Shown here piece after piece: positions 1-8,841 of a stretch of 64,000 nucleotides of DNA. Each line of letters begins with the position of its first letter. The first letter of the stretch is position 1. The notes under the pieces are model-generated. The model ran no database searches. It was not told the origin of the DNA and was given only the letters and a program-made list of their open reading frames with translations. The position numbers and the translations under genes are program-made. This DNA is from Diprion similis (Eukaryota > Arthropoda > Insecta > Hymenoptera > Diprionidae): positions 7,501 to 71,500 of the forward strand of contig NC_060107.1 in assembly GCF_021155765.1 (NCBI RefSeq), read 5' to 3'.

Positions 1-326
1 TAGGGGCTCATTTTTTTCGATAAATCAAGGGCTGAAAAGTTCATGCCAGGACCAAATAGGTCCAGCAACCGTTCCCCCCCCACCCCCCCCGGGGGGGGGG
101 TCAAATGGGGGAGGGGGAAGGGGGCCGTGGGGGACATAACGGGCGGGGGGATCCTGCACCCGACCCACCCACCCCCCCTCGCCCCCCCCCCATTTTTGCC
201 CCCCCCCCCCCTCAAAATCTCAAAAACGGCCCGGTAGATTTTGGAATAATTAGCGGCATTGGAAAGAGCGGAAAAAATCCGAAAAAGTTCACTCAAAAAC
301 CGGAAGTCGACCGGTGGTCATGGCTA
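1..326. repeat. C/G-homopolymer-rich repeat, copy 1
   Basis: The block has a recognisable order: an A/T-rich lead, the word ccaaataggtccagc, then long C and G runs, then the word cggcattggaaagagcgg. The same series recurs almost unchanged from 2014 to about 2345, 2013 bp downstream, and a shorter diverged copy lies at about 1757-1860. The overlapping ORFs here are homopolymer artefacts (Pro/Gly runs) and are not called as genes. The block ends in ggctataac, exactly where the telomeric array begins. Confidence 0.8.
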
Positions 327-400
327 TAACCTAACCTAACCTAACCTAACCTAACCTAACCTAACCTAACCTAACCTAACCTAACCTAACCTAACCTAAC
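327..400 (-). repeat. (TTAGG)n telomeric-type array
   Basis: About 14.8 uninterrupted copies of CTAAC (equivalent to CCTAA) run on the plus strand, so TTAGG is on the minus strand. TTAGG is the ancestral arthropod telomere repeat. CCTAA on the plus strand at the left of a sequence is the orientation of a left chromosome end, but the array is only 74 bp and unrelated sequence lies to its left. It is therefore subtelomeric or interstitial within this window. A short opposite-strand ggttaggttagg occurs near 1690. Confidence 0.9.
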
Positions 401-662
401 CTACTCTGGAGCGTCGGAAATTTTCAAAGTTTTTTTCGAAATTTTCGTCACGGGGAGAAGTGTTTTCTAGGCGTTTCGGGCGATTCTGAGACGACCCAGG
501 GTAACTTTCGAAGACGTTTTTTTTTATTTTGTACCTGTTCCAAAAATTTTAAAATATCAGTGAAAAAATCTGAGAAAATTCTGAAAAATTGGGCAAGCTG
601 TCGCGGTCAAAAAACTTAATATCAAGTATCCCTGAAAAGTGTACGGTTTTGGAACTATAGAT
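401..662. other. A/T-rich repeat DNA, no gene
   Basis: Rich in T and A runs with no coding signal. The part around 455-515 is a diverged inverted copy of the unit repeated at 1421-1500 and 1560-1640: it shares the words ggcgtttcggg and gattctgag read on the other strand. Confidence 0.5.
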
Positions 663-1130
663 GTGCATTGTGGTTTCGGGGAGCCGAACCCTTCCTAACC
701 TCTCGGCCGCCGTAGAATCCGGAAGCCGAACTTATTCCAACCTTCCGGGTGCCGCGACCACCTTTCGCGTTGTTCGTACCCCCGTGTGTGTTGTGGTTTC
801 GGGGAGCCGAACCCTTCCTAACCTCTCGGCCGCCGTAGAATCCGGAAGCCGAACTTATTCCAACCTTCCGGGTGCCGCGACCACCTCTCGCGTTGTTCGT
901 ACCCCCGTGTGTGTTGTGGTTTCGGGGAGCCGAACCCTTCCTAACCTCTCGGCCGCCGTAGAATCCGGAAGCCGAACTCATTCCAACCTTCCGGGTGCCG
1001 CGACCACCTTTTGCGTTGTTCGTACCCTTGTGTGTGTTGTGGTTTCGGGGAGCCGAACCCTTCCTAACCTTTCGGCCGCCGCAGAATCCGGAAGCCGAAC
1101 ATATTCCAACCGTCCGGAATCCAATGTCTC
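663..1130. repeat. 123-bp minisatellite, about 3.8 units
   Basis: The word ttgtggtttcggggagccg recurs at 668, 791, 914 and 1037, giving a period of exactly 123 bp. Units are nearly identical through the first three and decay in the fourth, whose remnant runs on to about 1150. Because 123 is divisible by three, any frame without a stop stays open across the array. This produces a 182-codon ORF on plus (661-1209) and a 108-codon ORF on minus (655-981). I read these as by-products of the period, though a translated minisatellite cannot be excluded. A diverged piece of the unit is also present near 2789-2850. Confidence 0.9.
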
Positions 1131-1399
1131 GGAGGGCCGAACTTGTCCTAACTTTTCTGAAATCGATCCGATCGACTTGAAATTTGAATTACCGCGGGTC
1201 CCCGCTTGATTATGGCCATCTAAACGCGATGGTGGTGTCGAATCGGAAGTCGGTCGCCGGGAAAGCGGAAACGCCGGCTGTTAAATCCGAACCGTGAGAT
1301 TTAGCGACATGCTTCTGAGGAGGTTTTTTCACCGCGATGACCGCACTGGTCCCCTGGAATTTTTTCGGAATTTTCCGGGGCGATTTTGAAGTTTTTGAG

Positions 1400-1650
1400 T
1401 TGGGCGGTGGAATTAGGAAAAAAAAAAAAAAAAGTTCCCGACAAATAGGTACCGATCGGCTCAGAATCGTCCAAAACGCCCAGAAAACAAGTCTCTGGGT
1501 AACATTTTTTTTTTTTCAAAATTCGAAAAATTTTAAAGTTTTTGGGGTTGTGCGTTCAAAAAAAAAAAAAAAAGTTCCCGCGAAATAGGTACAGATCGGC
1601 TCAGAATCGTTTGAAACGCCTAAAAAACAAGTTTCTGTGTGACGAAAAGT
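1400..1650. repeat. Imperfect tandem pair, about 140-bp period
   Basis: Two units each start with an A-run followed by gttcccg, then the words ggctcagaatcgt and acgcc (about 1421-1500 and 1560-1640). The homopolymers make the nearby ORFs on both strands meaningless. A third, inverted relative lies near 455-515. Confidence 0.65.
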
Positions 1651-1715
1651 TCGGAAAAAAACTTAGAAAATTTCCGTTGTTTCCGACATAGGTTAGGTTA
1701 GGTGCAAAATAATTT

Positions 1716-2345
1716 TCAAAAATTCATATCTCCTAAACCGTTCTACGGAGAGGGTTCGTTGAGGGCTCGTTTTGTTCGATAAATCAAGCTCTACCAAGTT
1801 CATGTCTGGACCAATTAGGTCCAGCGACGGTCCCCCCCCTACGCCCCCCGCGGGGGGGGTTTTCAGGGGGGGTGTCAGTCTGACATCGGAAACGGGTGCG
1901 CAGAATTTTTATGCGTCCGACCATCACTTTTTGAGTTGGGTCGGGTCAGGTTAGGTGGGTGATATTTTTCGAAAAACGCCTATCTTTTGAACCAATCTAC
2001 GGAGAGGGTTGGTTAGGGGCTCATTTTTTTCGATAAATCAAGGGCTGAAAAGTTCATGCCAGGACCAAATAGGTCCAGCAACCGTTCCCCCCCCACCCCC
2101 CCCGGGGGGGGTCAAATGGGGGAGGGGGGCGGGGGCCGTGAGGGACATAACGGGCGGGGGGATCCTGCACCCGACCCACCCACCCCCCCTCGCCCCCCCC
2201 CCCCCATTTTTGCCCCCCCCCCCCCCTCAAAATCTCAAAAACGGCCCGATAGATTTTGGAATAAATAGCGGCATCGGAAAGAGCGGAAAAAATCCGAAAA
2301 AGTTCACTCAAAAACCAAAAGTCCACCGATGGCAACGGCTATAAC
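1716..2345. repeat. Tandem copies of the C/G-homopolymer repeat
   Basis: A diverged unit begins near 1716 (ctacggagagggttcg) and a second near 1970 (ctacggagagggttgg). The second continues into a copy of positions 1-326 at 2014-2345. Copy 2 stops matching at ggctataacct, the point at which copy 1 enters the telomeric array; here it runs instead into unique sequence. ORFs across it are homopolymer artefacts. Confidence 0.8.
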
Positions 2346-3124
2346 CTCATGATGCCGTCCTTCCAGAAAGGCTCTCCTTATGCAAACTTGTGCCTGCCAT
2401 GAACATGTTATTGTTTTTCGTACTTACGTTCGTGTTTTGCCTCAACCCCAGCTGGGTTGGTGGAGTCCCTGAGCTCAATCCAACCTCCTATGGGTCACTG
2501 TCACGGATGTCCGAACTTGTACCAAACATACGCGAGCCACGGCCACTGCCGCCGTTTTTTTTTTACCCATCTGTGTGTTAGCGTTTCGAAAAGCAGAACT
2601 CACTACACACTATACACATTCAAGTTTGATTTATTTCGACTATTGTTCATATCCTCGAAGCGCTGCGTTCCGACTAGGTGCTCTAAAGGACATTTCTTTA
2701 CCGCGGTGGCTGGATTTGTCTTCCGGGTGTTTTGAAACTTTTCAGGACGATTTTGGATCGATTCGCCTTCGGAATGTCACTGTCGTGGAATGACCGAGCT
2801 TATTCTGACCTTCCCGGTGCCGCGGTCACCTTTCGCGATTTTCCTACTGTGACATACGCGGCGGAAAGCGAACAGATTCTCTTGTGACGACGCACCCGTT
2901 TGCCGGGCTCCTCGCTCCGAACTTGGTTGCTCACTACTCGTGCTCGCTTTTCCCCCACCCAACCAGCCGCACGCTGCGCGCTCACAGCGCCACGCGGGCA
3001 CTGCGGGCGCTCAGAACTAACTGGTCTCAAGCGCGATTGTAGCGCAGCAGCGCTCCGCTCGGGAAGCTACTGGACTAGAGTACCCGATACTTGGCTCACC
3101 CCTCGTTGTGCGTACAGTACCCAC
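2346..3124. other. No gene seen; decayed minisatellite piece
   Basis: Moderately GC-rich sequence without a credible coding exon. Positions of about 2789-2850 carry a diverged copy of part of the 123-bp minisatellite unit (words gagcttattctgacc and ggtgccgcggtcacc). Overlapping ORFs on both strands at 2777-3217 show no family motif. Confidence 0.4.
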
Positions 3125-3541
3125 GGTCTTACATACAGGTCTGGGGACTCGTCGAAATTTGCCTGGTGGGGGAAGTACGCATACGCTGCAGTTTTTGTTT
3201 TTCAGCGCTACTGCTAGTTGGCACTAATGGTAAAGTAATGTTCGCAAACATATCCTCAAATTTCTCAAACAATAAGTGGTGTGCGATGACGAAGTGATAA
3301 TGGCACACGATATTCTTAAAAATATATAACGATGTACGATTTATGCGATTTTCACTATTTTTACGTACATTTGGACCACGTCATTTGCAATGTTTGAGAA
3401 ATTTGAGGTCATGTTTGCGAACATTACTTTACCATTAGTGCCAACTAATAAACTAGCGGTAGCGCTGAAAAACAAAAAAAAAAACTGCAGCGTAAGCGTA
3501 CTTCCCCCACCACTAGAGTCCCCAGACCTGTATGTAAGACC
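3125..3541. mobile_element. Fold-back MITE, GGTCTTACATA family, copy 1
   Basis: Inverted arms of about 150 bp (3125-3274 and 3389-3541) surround a spacer of about 115 bp. The ends are GGTCTTACATACAGGTCTGG and its complement. No coding capacity was seen, so this is a non-autonomous element. It lies about 900 bp beyond the 3' end of the Uch gene. A second element with the same terminal motif sits inside Uch intron 6 (4806-5074). The target duplication could not be settled by eye. Confidence 0.85.
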
Positions 3542-4296
3542 ATGATTGGTCCACTTCCTATAAGTTGTTTGTGGTCTACTTGGCGTTTCCAAGCAATTCT
3601 TACGTGATGAGAGGGACGTTGTGAAGAGGTTGTGATTAAGGTTGTACTCTTGACTCGCGTAGTTGTTGAATGTGAATCTAGGAAATCTGTTGATCAGCTT
3701 TTCGGGTTTTCTCACTTAGCTCTTAGCTCACCCATCAATTCTCAGAGTTTGTTATTTCAGCCACGTAACAACCAGCACTATGCGTGACTGAAATAAATAA
3801 TTACTGACGACAACAATTGCGTTTTAATACACCTTTATTAACACAAACATCACATGTTTCACTGGTAATACTTGAAGCTGAAAATATTAGTCTAGTTTTG
3901 ATTTTCATTCAGAAAATCAGATGTCTGTCCTCCTTGGCAACGGTATTTTTATGCAACGTACTTGTCCCTTTTTGAAAAAAAAAATTAAAATTCATAAAAG
4001 TCACGCCAGGTAAGTCTATCAATTGCTCATCCTTTTTAATTGATTAAAAACCATGAAGTGCTTTCAACTGTTTCAGTATGTTGGTTAGCAAAAATATTAA
4101 TTGGAGTATTACTTTGTTTGTCATTGTATTTTTTTAGAGTAATTATGCATTCACTTTCCACAACACTTGTTATTTCCGTTTGAATTTAATTGAATCCAAC
4201 TAACTATGTAACTGCCACAGTGTCCACATGGCGCATGTCCTTGAGATACAAATTCGAAGAATTGACAAAATGAGATCGTATCACAGCACGAACAAG
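3542..4296. other. Intergenic, no feature seen
   Basis: A/T-rich DNA between the fold-back element and the 3' end of the Uch transcript. No exon, repeat pair or RNA gene was recognised. Confidence 0.4.
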
Positions 4297-4302
4297 TTTA
4301 TT
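4297..4302 (-). promoter_or_regulatory. Poly(A) signal of Uch
   Basis: AATAAA on the minus strand, 161 bases past the Uch stop codon, giving a short 3' UTR ending near 4275. Placement is by motif only. Confidence 0.5.
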
Positions 4303-4462
4303 TTAAAGCATTACAAAATATATCATAGAATAGCAATACCAGATTACACAACGTGGTATTGCGTGGTAAGGTGCAAAAAGAATCGTATAAGATGTTGCAA
4401 TATCCTAGTCAAGTATAACGTGTTCCATACAAGTTGACATTTCGTGGAAGCTTAGCATAGTC

Positions 4463-6436
4463 TTATTCGTTTGCTGCTAGAGCAACCATAGTAAAGCGTA
4501 CTTCATCAGGGTCGCGGGCCATGTATTCACGGCACACGCGGACTGCATCATCCAAAAATGTATCAGCGGTCGAAGCTCCGTGATTAACTGGGATGGACTG
4601 CCTTCCATCTAAAAAGACATATAAAGGAAATTCTAGAATTCTGAACAGTAGGTATGACAAGGAAGATACACTTGGGAATGAGTTGGAAAAAATTCCAAGA
4701 TTTAAAATGGTTCTGCAACTCGGTACTTTTTTGTAATTTCCTTAGTAGAACCTAAATATCTATATTATGTACATTGACAAACTTTCGAACACGAAGATTG
4801 AACACGGTCTTATATGCAGGTCTGCAAACGAAGCCTCATTTCACTGAGGCTGTGTGTCCCCATTACGAGCTCCACTGTTCTTTTCGCTCGCCATCACATG
4901 CGTTGCTGCAATCTAGTAGTAACTCTTACCCACGGTCATCTGTCCTCCCCTGTTCCCCCTTTGCCTGTACTACTAAGCAGCAATGCCACGTAGCAGCGAA
5001 AGGTGTATAAATAATTGAATCAGGTAAGGGAAACACACCATTTCGTTGTCATTCTCAGACCTAAATATAAGACCTTGATATTGACTGTCTAGATTATCTA
5101 GAAAATCACCATAAAGATACATAATGTGATTCATCTTTTCGAAGTTTCCATCAATCCAAGGTTTTTTTGTATTAGCCCATAAAATGTCTTATCAAGAAAA
5201 TACCAACCCAACTCGTACAATGATCCATCCTTCTCAACAAATGTTATGAAATGATGATTGACAGGGGAATCCTCACCAGGAGCCTGAAATATCAAGAGTA
5301 AAATTAAATTAAAATTATTACATTTCTTTTTACACAATTAAGAGATACCACATAAGCAATAGATTTATTCAAATGATGAGTGGTATATATGACACATATC
5401 ATTACCTCTGTTTGTCCTTCCTGTGCTAGTTCTTTGTGGGTATCTATAATAGCCTGTGATTTAGCAAGTAGTTCGCCACGTTCAAGGGGAGAAAGTTCCT
5501 TGGTGCTGTCCAAGAATGATTTTAGCTGCCCATCTTCCAGTTGAATCCTGTCAATGTATAATCTGCCGGTCAATATCGTCACTTACTAAGGTGGAAATTG
5601 ATTTGGTATCATGATACCTACTTGTCAGTATTATTAGCTATGCCGTGAATCAGTGCAACAGTGCCACAAGCATTCGAGACACATTGTTTCATGTAATATA
5701 TGGCTTTGGATATTTCTTGCCCATCCTTTTTCAGCTTGGACTCCCTATCATTTTTGAACCCATCCGACTGCAAATGTATATATATATATATATATATACA
5801 CTCGCACAATTGTTTTTATCTTCTATAATCATATAAGTGGGTGGCTCAAGGATATCTTTACCTTGTCTGTAATTGGATACAGCAAAATAAGAGCAAGGAC
5901 TGGCCTAGGTATTACAGCCAACAAGTCAGGATCCACTCCGTAAACGTCAACGATGTCCCAATTCTTCGGTACTCCTAGATTATGTAGAAACTAGAATACA
6001 AGTCGAGCCAAGACAGTTAACGGACCATATATTAAATTTTTCAACAACTGAAGCATAAAAGTAACAAACAGCACGATAAACATATCCAAACGGAATATTG
6101 TTGGAAATATCCCTGTGTGACAGTTCATAGTGATCATGGTTTTGCAATACGAGAGTTATAAGTAATTTCAGAGTGGACTGAGGCAAGAAGATGAACGTGT
6201 CACTGACGTTCTCATTTAAAAAGGATAGATGCATATGAAACTGTTTGATCGCTGATGAAATAGTTGAAAATCAACACTTAGCCGGTAGATAATTGTCAAT
6301 TCATCACCTTGGTCATAACCTGAAATAAACACAAAGACACATTAATAGCTACGTATGTACACACGTGAATGTGGTGCAAACGGTGTGGGGTTAAAATACT
6401 TACCTCTGGATTCGACTCTAGCGGAACCCAAGCCAT
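4463..6436 (-). CDS. Ubiquitin C-terminal hydrolase, UCHL3/Uch type (7 exons)
   Basis: A cysteine protease of peptidase family C12 that releases small adducts from the ubiquitin C terminus; cytosolic by family. Exons in transcript order: 6404-6436, 6308-6319, 5862-5990, 5622-5767, 5406-5547, 5208-5283, 4463-4608. All introns are GT-AG and phases close, giving 227 residues (human UCHL3 has 230). The start MAWVPLESNPE matches the family N terminus. Visible active-site residues are Gln86 and Cys92 in MKQCVSNACGT, His165 in VNHHFITF and Asp180 in YELDGRQ, spaced as in human UCHL3. VDVYGVDPDLL and the C-terminal MARDPDEVRFT are family signatures. There is no frameshift or stop, so it looks functional. 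Exon 2 is only 12 nt. Intron 6 carries a MITE and intron 3 a TA repeat at its acceptor. OCIAD1 lies upstream on the same strand. UCHL1 type is less likely because of the overall resemblance to UCHL3 and insect Uch. Confidence 0.96.
4806..5074. mobile_element. MITE of the GGTCTTA family in Uch intron 6
   Basis: Imperfect terminal inverted repeats of about 20 bp (GGTCTTATATGCAGGTCTG on the left; right end GGTCTTATATTTAGGTCTGAG when complemented) enclose 230 bp without coding capacity. The ends match those of the fold-back element at 3125-3541. It lies wholly within the 599-bp last intron of Uch and disturbs neither splice site. Confidence 0.7.
5777..5799. repeat. (TA)n at a Uch 3' splice site
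   Basis: A TA dinucleotide run of about 23 bp begins nine bases upstream of exon 4 of Uch (minus strand: TA run, then catttgcag|TCGGAT). It replaces most of the polypyrimidine tract of intron 3. Confidence 0.85.
6308..6319 (-). other. 12-nt microexon 2 of Uch (VMTK)
   Basis: The minus strand reads tttcag|GTTATGACCAAG|gtgatg. The four codons VMTK join NPE of exon 1 to FLHNLGVP of exon 3, restoring the family's conserved NPEV...FL segment. Without it the protein stays in frame but loses four residues of the first helix. Intron 1 is 84 nt with a strong donor (gtaagt). The donor after the microexon (gtgatg) is weak at its +5 position. Confidence 0.9.
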
Positions 6437-6575
6437 GATTGACAGTAGGAGAAAATTATTTTCAATGTACACTAGCGAAAACCAAACAGGCAGATTTCAA
6501 GAATTGAGTCTGTCCGTCTGTTCGGAACAGGGTTGCCAGATGTCCCTGGGGGAAAGGAGCCAGAACCATAGATTT

Positions 6576-6844
6576 ATAGAGATAGACTGCGCAGTCCGTG
6601 CACCGAGCTGAAGCCCTAATTAAAAAGAGAAAGCAACAACGGGAGTGCGACTTTTCTGTTGCACGAAAGAGTGGCGAGCATCCGTCAGCGAGGAAAGCAA
6701 TAAGGTAAGCTAGGGTCTACTTGTATAAGCTAAATATTTCCCCCGCCAAGTCACCGATTAAAGTGAGGGGTCGTACGCCCGCTGCTGCTTCTCTTTCTAA
6801 TTAAGGCTTCGGCTCGGTGCACGAACCGCGCAGTCTATCTCTAT
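6576..6844. mobile_element. MITE with 65-bp inverted ends, upstream of Uch
   Basis: The left arm (6576-6640) and the complement of the right arm (6780-6844) share ATAGAGATAGACTGCGC, GTGCACCGAG and an A/T block ending in AGCAGC/AACAAC CGGG. The core is non-coding. Its right-hand boundary abuts the large inverted repeat at 6852. It sits 140 bp upstream of the Uch start codon, so it occupies the region where the Uch promoter is expected. Confidence 0.8.
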
Positions 6845-6851
6845 GAAGCAT

Positions 6852-8154
6852 CATTCACAATCGACTTAGTGCAGTGGTAGAGCAGTGGTAGGGGCAGTGG
6901 TAGTGCGGTGCAGAAGTTGGGAATATGAATACCATGCGAGCGTTTACAATGGATTAGTGGCGGCGGTAGTGGGAGTAGGAAGAGTAGGATTAAGGTGCCG
7001 CTGAAGTGACTTGAAAATATCAAATCGTGACGTCATAAATACGTGCAGCGCCTCTGAACGTTGAACGGTGAACTAAGGCCGCTGATTTCATTGGCTTGTT
7101 CTGTTAGATCCAACCAATGATGGCAGTTACAGATCGGAACATACTTCTTGTGGACCATAAACGGGCTGCTGTCACATAAAAAACGCCTATACGAATCAAG
7201 CCATGTTTACAAAAAAATAACTGATAGTACAAGTTTTCCCGGATAACGTGTGTGCTTTTGTACGTGTGAATCTCCCTGGCGAGGGTGAAAGAAATTGTGG
7301 AACAGTGCAATCAGTGAATATTCAACATGCGGTAGCTCCGATCGGCCATGTTTGTTATCGCGTGATTTTATTCACTTCATCATTCTTTATTATAAACATT
7401 ATCAGCGATTTGCCTGAGCAGTGACTGAGATTCACACGTACACTATTATTCAAGCTACGATTTAAAATATTTCCGAGTAAGATTCATACTCTCGTTATCG
7501 CAGGATTCGTATAGGCGTTTTCACCCAATTTCCCCGCTTCTGACGTCACGAAATATATATATGACATGCCAGGTCAGCGGGGCCTTAAGGCCGATGCACA
7601 TAAAATTACAGCCTAGAATAGCGTTTATAATTCGTCGGTTTTGCAGTGTAGCAGCATTTGACATTTCAAGTTTGAAGGACTCTCAAGTAAGACCGTGTTC
7701 TCAAGACAAGTCAAATAATCTAACGAATCTTGTCGAGGATGAACGAAAATGAACCTCTCGTCAAAAAACTCTTGTGTACTGCCGCAATATTACTGAAAAT
7801 ATTTCATTTTTTTTAGCTTACAAAAGATTGCTAAGGACCGGTCCCATAATACCGGATAATTTTGTAATTTCTAGGTGATTGACTCGTCTATATCAGGCAT
7901 ACTTCATGTTAATTTTATCTGAGGATTTTGCGCGAATTTTCAAGGTATCTATTTTGATTGGTCGTTGCAGTGGTTTGATGCGTGGTGCAGTGCAGAAGCT
8001 TGGAGATTGAAAGGTTCTGTACTGATCCTATAGTTCCCACTCCCACTACCGCCTCCACTAATCCATTGTGAACGCTCGCATGGTATTCGTATTCCCAAAC
8101 TTCCGCACCGTACTAGGTACCACTGCCCCTACCACTGCACCAAGTCGAATGTGA
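6852..8154. repeat. 1.3-kb inverted-repeat element, ~130-bp arms
   Basis: The arm 6852-6985 (cgacttagtgcagtgg, then aataccatgcgagcg and ggattagtgg) is repeated in inverted form at 8030-8154. Smaller inverted matches lie inside: acgcctatacgaatc at about 7180 against 7505, and TGACGTCA at 7028-7035 against 7541-7548. I saw no transposase ORF. It is probably a non-autonomous DNA transposon between Uch and OCIAD1; the two inner pairs do not share the outer centre, so insertions or deletions have occurred. Confidence 0.75.
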
Positions 8155-8671
8155 CCGATACTTTCCGATCTCTGATGAGTTGTAGCATGGTAAATGACAC
8201 TATCCTAGACCATGATAATATTGAGATATTACACTGATACAAATTAATTTACTAGCAAAATATAATAATCACATGCAATAAGTTGTAAATCAAGCTTTTT
8301 CCAGCGAAAATTAAGGTACAATTCACCAGCACAAATGTTACTGGTCCTTTGCCCACAACATGCAAAATCGATAATGTGGGGGGCTGGATTTTCAATTTAT
8401 TCAACCAGGACGATTTGTTTTTACATTTAATACATTCTACATCATTTAAGTCACAGAAGACTGTAAAATATCTGCCTATATTACATTTATACCATAACTA
8501 CGTGTGGCGGCCGTTAAAGTACCGGGAACACTGTTTAAAATTACTCACATGAGCATTGGAAAAAATAATGATAATAAACAATGGCATATTACTTTGCACT
8601 GTGTATAATATATGCTCTCCAAAGACCATGCCAAAGGTTTTAAGACATATGAACCTGATACTACATGATCA
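8155..8671. other. Intergenic, no feature seen
   Basis: A/T-rich DNA between the inverted-repeat element and the 3' end of the OCIAD1-type gene. No coding or structural signal was recognised. Confidence 0.4.
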
Positions 8672-8677
8672 TTTATT
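8672..8677 (-). promoter_or_regulatory. Possible poly(A) signal of the OCIAD1-type gene
   Basis: AATAAA on the minus strand, 165 bases past the stop codon at 8842. Assigned by motif and position only. Confidence 0.4.
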
Positions 8678-8841
8678 CGTTGCTAAAGATGAGTGCAACT
8701 GATGCAGCCGTTTTACCATGTTATATGCGTAAGAGGCTTTCTCGTACCCAGATCTTGCGTTCAGCACTGAATAAATAACTCTGTAGGTACGAGCTGATAT
8801 ACACGCAGATGTAAAAGCCATCGATTACGGTTAATATTCCA

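Noticed and set aside
655..1209. Long ORFs on both strands over the minisatellite
   Set aside because: They are open because the 123-bp period is a multiple of three; no start context, domain or splice signal supports them.
2009..2344. Proline-rich and glycine-rich ORFs
   Set aside because: Produced by C and G homopolymers, and repeated in the copy at 1-326.
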